Assembly (NCBI RefSeq): GCF_013408335.1 | Contig: NZ_JACBZR010000001.1 | Coordinates: 2,232,001 to 2,296,000 of the forward strand | Source: Nocardioides panzhihuensis | Lineage (GTDB): Bacteria > Actinomycetota > Actinomycetes > Propionibacteriales > Nocardioidaceae | Direction: 5' to 3' | Length of the DNA stretch: 64,000 nt | In this document: in pieces, positions 15,341 through 22,900 of the stretch | Layout of the letters: every line of letters starts with the position of its first letter | Position numbering within the stretch: position 1 is the first letter of the stretch | Translations under genes and position numbers: made by a program | The notes under the pieces: generated by a model | The model's input: only the letters and a program-made list of their open reading frames with translations | Database searches by the model: none | Told to the model about the DNA's origin: nothing

Positions 15341-17137
15341 ATGGGACAGACGAACGGGGCGAGGCAGCCGGTGACCGAGGCGGCAGACGGCGAGGAGACC
15401 TACGACGTCGTCGTCGTGGGCGCCGGTGGCGCCGGGATGAGCGCCGCGCTGGCAGCCGCCCGCCGCCACGGGCTCGAGACCGTCGTCATCGAGAAGAGCG
15501 CCTACTTCGGCGGGTCGACGTCCCGCTCGGGTGGCGGGGTCTGGATCCCGCGAAACCACGCCCTCGAGGCGGCCCACCAGAAGGACTCCCCCGAGGCCGC
15601 CAGCCTCTACCTCGAGTCGATCGTCGGCGACGCCGTCCCGGCCGAGCGGCGCGAGACCTTCCTCGACCGCGGACCCGAGGTGCTCTCCTTCGTCTGCGCG
15701 CACACCCCGGCGCGCTTCGCGTGGGTCCCCGACTACGCCGACTACCACCCCGAGGCGCCCGGTGGCCGCGGCGCGGGCCGCTCCGTCGAGCCGGTCCCCC
15801 TCGACGCCCGGGTGATCGGTGAGGAGCTCTCCCGACTGCATCCGCCGTACACGAAGTCGCCCGCCAACATGGTCGTGACCCAGGCCGACTTCCGCAAGAT
15901 CAGCCTCGGCATGCGCACGATCAAGGGCCCGATCACGATGGTGAAGATCGCCGTCGCCCGGATCATCGCCGGCCTACTCGGCAAGAAGATGCACGCCATG
16001 GGCGCGGCGCTCGCCATCGGGCTGCGCAAGGGACTCATGGACGCCGGCGTCCCGATCAGGTACGAGACCGAGCTGGTCGGCCTGGTCACCGAGAACGGCC
16101 GGGTCGTCGGCGTCGAGGTGCGCCGCGGCGAGTCCGGTCCGACCACGGTGATCCGGGCACGACGCGGCGTGATCCTCGGGTCGGGCGGCTTCGAGCGCAA
16201 CCTGGAGATGCGGGAGAAGTACCTGCCCGCGCCGACCTCGGTCGAATGGACCACCGGCGCCTTCTCCAACACCGGCGGCGGCATCCTGGCCGGGATCGCG
16301 GCCGGCGCGGACACCGACCTGATGGACGAGTCCTGGTGGGGTCCGACTATCCCGTTCCCGGGCCGGCCCTGGTTCGCGCTCGCCGAGCGCAACCTGCCCG
16401 GGTCGATCATCGTCAACGGCGCGGGCAAGCGGTTCATGAACGAGGCCCTCCCCTACGTCGAGGCCGTCCACGAGATCTACAAGGGTCAAGCTGAGTACAT
16501 TTCTGGGGGTGGCGTCTCGCGCGTCCCCTCGTGGCTGGTCTTCGACCAGCGCTACCGCAATCGCTACATCTTCGCCGGGCTCGGGCCGGGTCAGCCGTTC
16601 CCGGGCCGCTGGCTCAAGGACGGCGTCGTCGTGAAGGCGTCGACGGTCGATGAGCTCGCAGCCAAGATCGAGGTGCCGGCGGACGGTCTGCGAGAGACCC
16701 TGGAGCGGTTCAACGGGTTCGCCCAGTCCGGTGTCGACGAGGACTTCCACCGCGGCGAGTCGACCTACGACAAGTACTACTCCGACCCCACCGTCAAGCC
16801 GAACTGCTCGCTCAACCTCATCGACCAGGCGCCCTTCTACGCGGTCAAGATGGCTCCCGGCGACCTCGGCACCAAGGGCGGTCTCGTGACCGACAAGCGC
16901 GCCCGTGTCCTGCGCCCCGACGGCTCCGCCATCGAGGGCCTGTACGCCGCCGGCAACGTCTCCTCAGCGGTCATGGGCCGCACCTACGCCGGCCCCGGCG
17001 CCACCATCGGTCCCGCCCTCGTCTTCGGCTACCTGGCCGCCGAGGACTGCGCCACCAAGCTGACCAGCGAGTCCTCGGACAGCGCCTCTTCGGACTCGTC
17101 GGACTCGTCGGACTCGTCGAACAAGGAGAAGCACTGA
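15341..17137 (+). CDS. kstD: KstD, 3-ketosteroid delta-1-dehydrogenase
   Basis: FAD enzyme that introduces the C1-C2 double bond into ring A of 3-ketosteroids, a step needed for ring opening. The 598-residue protein has VVVGAGGAGMSAA (FAD turn, residues 25-37), EKSAYFGGSTSRSGGGVWIP, the FAD-site LGSGGFERN, GSIIVNGAGKRFMNEALPY, and the C-terminal GRTYAGPGATIGPALVFGYLAA, all typical of KstD. The last 28 residues form a Ser-Asp tail encoded partly by a nine-base repeat (gactcgtcg, about 17095-17120). The start at ATG 15341 has AGGGAG upstream. The stop overlaps the next gene (TGATG). Kst-operon position equals Rv3537. Confidence 0.95.
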   Translation: MGQTNGARQPVTEAADGEETYDVVVVGAGGAGMSAALAAARRHGLETVVIEKSAYFGGSTSRSGGGVWIPRNHALEAAHQKDSPEAASLYLESIVGDAVPAERRETFLDRGPEVLSFVCAHTPARFAWVPDYADYHPEAPGGRGAGRSVEPVPLDARVIGEELSRLHPPYTKSPANMVVTQADFRKISLGMRTIKGPITMVKIAVARIIAGLLGKKMHAMGAALAIGLRKGLMDAGVPIRYETELVGLVTENGRVVGVEVRRGESGPTTVIRARRGVILGSGGFERNLEMREKYLPAPTSVEWTTGAFSNTGGGILAGIAAGADTDLMDESWWGPTIPFPGRPWFALAERNLPGSIIVNGAGKRFMNEALPYVEAVHEIYKGQAEYISGGGVSRVPSWLVFDQRYRNRYIFAGLGPGQPFPGRWLKDGVVVKASTVDELAAKIEVPADGLRETLERFNGFAQSGVDEDFHRGESTYDKYYSDPTVKPNCSLNLIDQAPFYAVKMAPGDLGTKGGLVTDKRARVLRPDGSAIEGLYAAGNVSSAVMGRTYAGPGATIGPALVFGYLAAEDCATKLTSESSDSASSDSSDSSDSSNKEKH

Positions 17138-18042
17138 TGCCCATCGACCCGTCCAAGGCCATCGGGGCAGCGCTGCCGTCCCGGTCGTTCTCGTGGAGCC
17201 CGTCCGACGTGCTGCTCTACCACCTCGGCATCGGCGCCGGCTCGCGCCCCGGTGACGCGACCGACTCCGCCGCGCTGCGCTACACGCTGGACTCCGACGC
17301 GCTGACCGTGCTGCCGTCCTTCGGGGTCGTCGCCCCGACCTTCCACGTGACCGAGCCGCCCACGGTCGACCTGCCGGGCTGCGACATCGACCTCGCCTCG
17401 GTGCTCCACGGCTCCCAGGAGATCCGCGTCGACGGCCCGATCCCCGCCTCCGGCGAAGCCGTCGTCTCGACCCGGATCGCCGAGGTCTGGGACAAGGGCA
17501 AGGCCGCCGTCATCGTCCAGGAGGGCGTCGCCACCACCGCGGCGGGCGACCCGCTGTGGACCGTACGCTCCTCGATCTTCGTCCGCGGCGAGGGCGGCTT
17601 CGGCGGCGAACGCGGACCGTCCACCGCGCTGCCGGTTCCCGACCGCGCGCCGGATGCTGTGGCGGCGTACGACGTCACCGAGCAGCAGGCGCTGCTCTAC
17701 CGGCTGTGCGGCGACCGCAATCCCCTGCACGCCGATCCGGAGTTCGCCGCGAAGGCCGGCTTCCCCAAGCCGATCCTGCACGGGCTGTGCTCCTACGGGA
17801 TCGTGCTGCGCGAGGCGACCGGCCTCCTGCTCGACGGGGACGCGACCCAGGTGGCCGGGTTCGGCGCCCGGTTCGCCGGGATCGTCTTCCCCGGCGAGAC
17901 GATCTCGATCGAGACCTGGGACGAGGGGCCCAGGTTCCTGATCAGGGCCACGATCTCCGCCGACGATCCTGCCCGCGACGGCGCGCCCGTGCTCGCCGAC
18001 TGCTACCTGGAGGCGACCGGGCGAAGCGAGGAGAAGCGATGA
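17137..18042 (+). CDS. hsd4B: Hsd4B-like double-hotdog MaoC enoyl-CoA hydratase
   Basis: A 301-residue double-hotdog (R)-specific enoyl-CoA hydratase. The C-terminal hotdog carries the hydratase-2 motif CGDRNPLHADPEFAAKAGF near residue 190, with the catalytic Asp and His, then HGLCSYGIVLRE; the N-terminal half lacks the motif and shapes the pocket. It follows kstD directly, exactly as Rv3538 follows kstD (Rv3537) in M. tuberculosis. It should hydrate a steroid side-chain enoyl-CoA during beta-oxidation. It overlaps its neighbours by one and four bases, so it is translationally coupled. Confidence 0.9.
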   Translation: MPIDPSKAIGAALPSRSFSWSPSDVLLYHLGIGAGSRPGDATDSAALRYTLDSDALTVLPSFGVVAPTFHVTEPPTVDLPGCDIDLASVLHGSQEIRVDGPIPASGEAVVSTRIAEVWDKGKAAVIVQEGVATTAAGDPLWTVRSSIFVRGEGGFGGERGPSTALPVPDRAPDAVAAYDVTEQQALLYRLCGDRNPLHADPEFAAKAGFPKPILHGLCSYGIVLREATGLLLDGDATQVAGFGARFAGIVFPGETISIETWDEGPRFLIRATISADDPARDGAPVLADCYLEATGRSEEKR

Positions 18043-19514
18043 CCAGCGCATCCGGGACGGCCCTGCCCGACGTACTCTCCCCAACCGACGTCGAGGAGCG
18101 CTTCGGCGGCTGGTCGGAGGAGACCGACGTGATCGTGGTCGGTTTCGGCGTGGCCGGCGGCGCCGCAGCGCTGGAAGCGGTTCGCTCCGGCGCCCGCACG
18201 ATCCTCCTGGAGCGCGCCGCCGAGCCCGGCGGCACCTCTGCGATGGCCGGCGGCCACTTCTACCTCGGCGGCGGCACGGCGGTGCAGAAGGCGACCGGGA
18301 TCGAGGACTCGGCCGAGGAGATGTTCAAGTACGTCCGCGCGGTCTCCAAGGAGCCCGAGGACGACAAGATCCGGGCCTACTGTGACGACTCGGTCGAGCA
18401 CTTCGACTGGCTCGAGGCGCTGGGCTTCGAGTTCGAGCGCACCTTCTGGCCCGGCAAGGCCGTCATCCAGCCCGGCACCGAGGGGCTGATGTACACCGGC
18501 AACGAGAAGGTCCATCCCTTCCGCGACCTCGCGGTCCCAGCGCCGCGCGGCCACAAGGTGCCGGTCCCGGGCGACACCGGCGGCGCCAAGCTCGTCGTCG
18601 ACCGGATGGCGGACCGGCTGGCAGAGACACCGGCGGAGGTCCGCCACGAGACCGGAGCCAGCAACCTGGTGATGGAGGACGGAAGGGTCGTCGGGCTGGT
18701 GTGGCGCCGGTTCGAGGAGCGTGGCGCGATCCGGGCCAAGGCGGTGATCCTCGCCGCCGGTGGTTTCGTCGGCAACGCCGACATGGTCGCCGAGCACACG
18801 CCCCGGCTCGGCGAGAAGCTCTTCCCGCTGGCCTCCACCTACGACGACGGCGTGGGGCTGCGCCTGGGCGCCTCGGCAGGTGGCCGCTGGCGGTTCATGG
18901 ACGAGCCGTTCCAGACCGCGCCGTTCTATCCGCCCTCGATCCTGCTGACCGGGATCATCGTCAACAAGCACGGCAAGCGCTTCGTGGCGGAGGACTCCTA
19001 CCACGCCCGTACGGCCGCCTTCGTGATGGAGCAGCCGGACTCGGCGGCGTTCCTGATCGTCGACTCCGCGCACATCGAGCACCCGAAGATGCCGCTGTGC
19101 CCGTTCATCGACGGCTGGGAGACGGTCGAGGAGATGGCGGCAGGACTGGGCGTGCCCTTCGACGCCCTCGACGCCACCCTGACCTCGTACAACACGCATG
19201 CCGCCGCCGGCGAGGACCCGGAGCTCCACAAGGCGGCGGAGTGGACCGAGCCGCAGGACACCGGACCGTGGGGCGCTTACGACCTCTCGCTGGGCAAGGC
19301 GATGTACGCCGGGTTCACCATGGGCGGGCTGGCGACCACCGTCGAAGGCGAGGTACGCCGCGAGGACGGCTCCGCGATCTCGGGCCTGTACGCCGCGGGC
19401 GCCTGCGCGGCAAACCTCGCCCAGGACGCGAAGGGCTACGCCTCGGGCATGCAGCTCGGCGACGGGTCGTACTTCGGACGGCGGGCAGGCCGGCATGCCG
19501 CCGGGGTCGCGTGA
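18039..19514 (+). CDS. KstD-like FAD flavoprotein (fumarate reductase fold)
   Basis: A 491-residue FAD protein of the fumarate reductase/KstD superfamily with VIVVGFGVAGGAAA (residues 31-44), LERAAEPGGTSAMAGGHFYLGG, ILAAGGFVGNADM, IIVNKHGKRFVAEDSYH and the C-terminal SGLYAAGACAANLAQDAKGYASG. It is shorter than KstD and lacks its closing GPGATIGPALVFG stretch, so it is probably not a second delta-1-dehydrogenase but a related steroid or terpenoid flavoprotein. The start is ATG 18039 after GAGGAGAAGCG, overlapping hsd4B by four bases. It ends the rightward kstD operon. Confidence 0.85.
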   Translation: MTSASGTALPDVLSPTDVEERFGGWSEETDVIVVGFGVAGGAAALEAVRSGARTILLERAAEPGGTSAMAGGHFYLGGGTAVQKATGIEDSAEEMFKYVRAVSKEPEDDKIRAYCDDSVEHFDWLEALGFEFERTFWPGKAVIQPGTEGLMYTGNEKVHPFRDLAVPAPRGHKVPVPGDTGGAKLVVDRMADRLAETPAEVRHETGASNLVMEDGRVVGLVWRRFEERGAIRAKAVILAAGGFVGNADMVAEHTPRLGEKLFPLASTYDDGVGLRLGASAGGRWRFMDEPFQTAPFYPPSILLTGIIVNKHGKRFVAEDSYHARTAAFVMEQPDSAAFLIVDSAHIEHPKMPLCPFIDGWETVEEMAAGLGVPFDALDATLTSYNTHAAAGEDPELHKAAEWTEPQDTGPWGAYDLSLGKAMYAGFTMGGLATTVEGEVRREDGSAISGLYAAGACAANLAQDAKGYASGMQLGDGSYFGRRAGRHAAGVA

Positions 19515-19806
19515 CCGGTCCCACAGCGGAGGCCGTCCCGACGATCCCCGCTCGTCCGCCGCACCGGCGGTCCGCTAGGGTTTTACGATGTCCACCGATG
19601 AAGCGGTTGCCATATCACATATCCCTTCGGACTTGAATGGCTTCGGTAAAAATCGGGACCTTGGGCCCTACGCTCGTCGTGACCCCGGCTGGTTATGTAT
19701 ACGCGACGCCACGGGTATCGCCGCTGTCTGGCTGGCTCTCCCCGCGCGTCCGCAGGACACGATCCCCACCCGTTGCCTGTCGCCGAACTAGCCGAAAGGA
19801 ATCCCC
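19515..19806. other. Intergenic stretch, relatively AT-rich, promoter of small ORF
   Basis: This 292-base gap holds no convincing gene. The stretch 19575-19700 is clearly less GC-rich than the surroundings. A TATGTATAC segment at about 19693-19701 could be a -10 region for the small reading frame at 19807, followed by a leader of about 100 bases. Short open frames here have no ribosome site or recognisable product. Confidence 0.4.
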
Positions 19807-19908
19807 ATGTTCGACTTCCGGAGCCCGGCCGGCCTCATGGTCGTGGCTGCCCTGGTCGTCATCGCGCTCGTGGTGGTCGGCGCTGTCGCCGGCAACAGCC
19901 CCGCCTGA
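19807..19908 (+). CDS. Predicted 33-residue single-pass membrane peptide
   Basis: A small frame, ATG to TGA, encodes 33 residues: a short polar head (MFDFRSPAG), a hydrophobic segment of about 20 residues made of Leu, Val, Ile and Ala, and a short tail ending NSPA. The ATG is preceded by a good ribosome site (GAAAGGA seven bases upstream) and the gene is followed 35 bases later by a strong terminator hairpin, which together argue that it is real. No family is recognised. It does not belong to the kstD operon by spacing (292-base gap). Confidence 0.55.
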   Translation: MFDFRSPAGLMVVAALVVIALVVVGAVAGNSPA

Positions 19909-19942
19909 CCTGGCACCGAGCTTTCTGACCGACGGACCCGCA

Positions 19943-19967
19943 GGCCCCGGCTCGATGAGCCGGGGCC
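19943..19967. terminator. Rho-independent terminator, possibly bidirectional
   Basis: An 11-base perfect stem (GGCCCCGGCTC paired with GAGCCGGGGCC) around the three-base loop GAT is followed by GCGTCCTTTCT. It lies between the small membrane peptide and the leftward pullulanase gene and can serve both. Confidence 0.85.
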
Positions 19968-19994
19968 GCGTCCTTTCTCCGCTGGTCCTTCGCC

Positions 19995-22900
19995 TCAGCG
20001 GGTGAAGACCGCCACCGACCGGGCCGGCACCGTGAAGGTTCCAGAGCCGGCCTCGAACGCGGAGGTCTTCACGACCGCGTCGGCGCCCTCGGCCTGGATC
20101 GGGTGCAGGCGATAGCCGGCACCCGCGGCGCTCTTCACCGTCTGCCGCTGCGTCGTCGTGGTCGCGTTGAAGACGACCACGAGGTCACCCAGACGCATGG
20201 TGATGACACCCGGCGTCTCGTCCTTCCCCGAGAGCGGGAACGACAGCCTCTCCTGGACCTGCCCGGTGGTGGCGAGGTGGAAGACCGGCTCCTCCGTACG
20301 GATCTTCAGCAGGTCCCGATAGCCGGCCGAGGCGCCTTCGATGTCCGGGCAGCCGGGGACGGGGGCCGAGGCCAGCAGAGGCCTCGCGTAGGGCCACTTG
20401 TCCTTGTTGTCCGCGGCTGGCGGCAGCCCCCGCCCGAACCCGTTGCCCGCGTCGCAGTCCCAGGCGATGGCGTTGAACCAGTCCCCCGAGTCGTAGGAGT
20501 TGCGGTCCAGCGACTTCGAGCGCAGCAGGTCGGTGCCGGCCTGGGAGAGCGCCGGGCCCTGCGACAGCGCGGCCGTCGCCATGGCGAGCACCTGCATCCG
20601 GGAGCGGTCCGCCGCGCTGGTCGAGGCAGGCAGCTTGAAGGTGAGCGCGTCGTAGAGCGTCTCGTTGTCGTGGGCGTCGGCGTAGGCGAGCGCGTCGCCC
20701 GGAGCCTCGGCGTAGCCGGCCGGCGAGCCGTTGTAGTCGACCTCCGAGCCCAACACCTGGTTGCCCGCGGTGTCGGTGAACGAGTAGCCGGCGAGGTTGC
20801 CGGAGAGCCCGACCTTGATCAGGTCCTGGTAGTGCAGCAGCCGCGCCCGCTGCTCTGCCTCGGTGCCGTTGGCGGTCGAGGTGTTGGGGTCGGTGTAGAG
20901 ACCGCTGGCGAAACCCTGGACGCCCGGGTCGGCGTCGAACGGGCCACCTCCGCGTACGGCGTCTCGGGCGCGGTCGCTGAACGTCGCGATGCCGGTGCCC
21001 GCCATGTTCTTCTGGGTGGCCTGCACGAAGCGGGCGTCGTCGGCGACCTCGCCGAAGTTCCAGCCCTCACCGTAGAGGACGATGCGCTTGCCGTCGACGC
21101 CGTCCTTCTCGAGCGTGAGCCCGTCGAGGGCCTGGCGGACCGCCAGGATGTTGGCCTTGGGGTGGTGGCCCATCAGGTCGAAGCGGAAGCCGTCGACCTT
21201 GTAGTCCTTGGCCCAGGTGAGGATCGAGTCGACGACGAGCTTGCCCATCATCGTGTTCTCCGGGGCGGTGTTGGCGCAGCAGGTGGAGCTGGCAACCGAG
21301 CCGTCGGCGAGGAGCCGCTGGTAGTAGCCCGGCACGATCTTGTCGAGCACGGACGTCTTGGCCTGGCCGCTGCTGGTGGTGTGGTTGTAGACCACGTCCA
21401 TGACGACGCCCAGGCCGTCCTCGTTCAGCGACTTCACCATCTGCCGGAACTCGACGGTCCGTTCGGTGCCGTCCGGGTCGGTGGCGTAGGAGCCCTCCGG
21501 GACGGTGAAGTGGTAGGGGTCGTAGCCCCAGTTGTACGCATCCTTCGCGGCCGCCGCGGCGACGCACTCCTGCTGCTTGTCGCTGTCGGCCTCGTACGAT
21601 GCTAGGTCGCAGTCGGGCGCGGCCTGGTCGGCCTTCCGCTCCGGGATGGTCGCGATGTCGAAGGCGGGCAGCAGATGCACGTACGACGTCCCGGACTCCG
21701 CCAGCTTCCGCAGATGCCGCGACCCGTCGCTGTCCTTGTCGGCGAAGGCGAGATAGCCGCCCGGATGGTCGTTGGTCTCGTCCTCGACGGAGAAGTCGCG
21801 GATGTGGAGCTCCTGGATCTGGGCGTCCTTCATGGCCACGGCCTTCGGCTTCTTCAGGCTGGACCAGCCTTTGGGGGCGAGCGCCTTGTCGCTGAGGTCG
21901 ACGACGAGGCTGCGTTCGGAGTCGGCGGTGAGCGCGACCGAGTACGGGTCGGTGACCTTGTTGGTCACGACCTTCTGGACGCTCGGCGCCCACACCTCGA
22001 CGAGGTAGCGGTACTCCATGCCGCGCCAGGCCGCGGCCGAGCCGGTCACCGACCAGACACCGCTGGCGTCGTCGCGACGCATCGGCAGCCTCTTGCGGCC
22101 GAGCTCGAGCGCGACCTCGTGGGCGGTCGGCGCCCAGACCGACAGGGTGACCTTGCTGCCCTCGAACACCGGCCCGAGCGAGGCCTTCTTCGCCTTCGCG
22201 CCGTAGAGGTCGTCCAGGATGCCCTGGGTCTGCACGCTGGTCGCCGTGACCAGGGCGCCGTTGCCGAGGCGCTGGGTGAGCACGACCTGGCCGGCGAGCG
22301 CCTCGCGGACCCGGTCACGGTCACGAGGGTCCACGCTGAAGGCGGCGTACTCCTTCAGGTGCGGGAACTCTGCCTTCTGCTCGTCGCTCAGCGACGATGC
22401 CTGAAGCCGCAGCCAGCGGCCTTCGATGCCGAGTGCACCATCTTCGACGGTGATGCCGCCGTCCCGGTCGTAGACCAGCTGGGTCGACTGCGCCGAACCG
22501 CTCGCCATGTCCTTCGGGAGGACGACGGAGTGCTCGTCGATCCACTGCGCATGTGCCTTCGCCAGGTCGAGCTCGGGTGCGGATCCGACCGACGGCAGCA
22601 GATAGCCGGTGTCGCCGGAGTTGAGCCAGACCTCGTGACCGTACGTCGTCAGGTCGAGCGAGCGGTCGTTCGGGATGTCCTTCTCGTCGCCCTTGTGGAC
22701 GATGTAGTTGAGCGAGGTGGCGCCGTCGACCAGCGGCACCTCGAAGGTGACGCCGTAGGCGTCCTTGCCGGTGGGCTGCAGCGGCTTGGACCACTCGGTC
22801 GGGTTGGCCGCTCCGGTCCAGGTGTGCAGGCCCCAGCCGTCGTAGTCGCCGTCGGCACGGTGGAGGTGGATGACCGCCTTGGATGTGTCCGGCTCCGGGT

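Noticed and set aside
19637..20005. 122-residue open frame overlapping the small membrane peptide
   Set aside because: No ribosome site, Arg/Ser/Pro-rich reading typical of a shifted frame, and it runs through the terminator.
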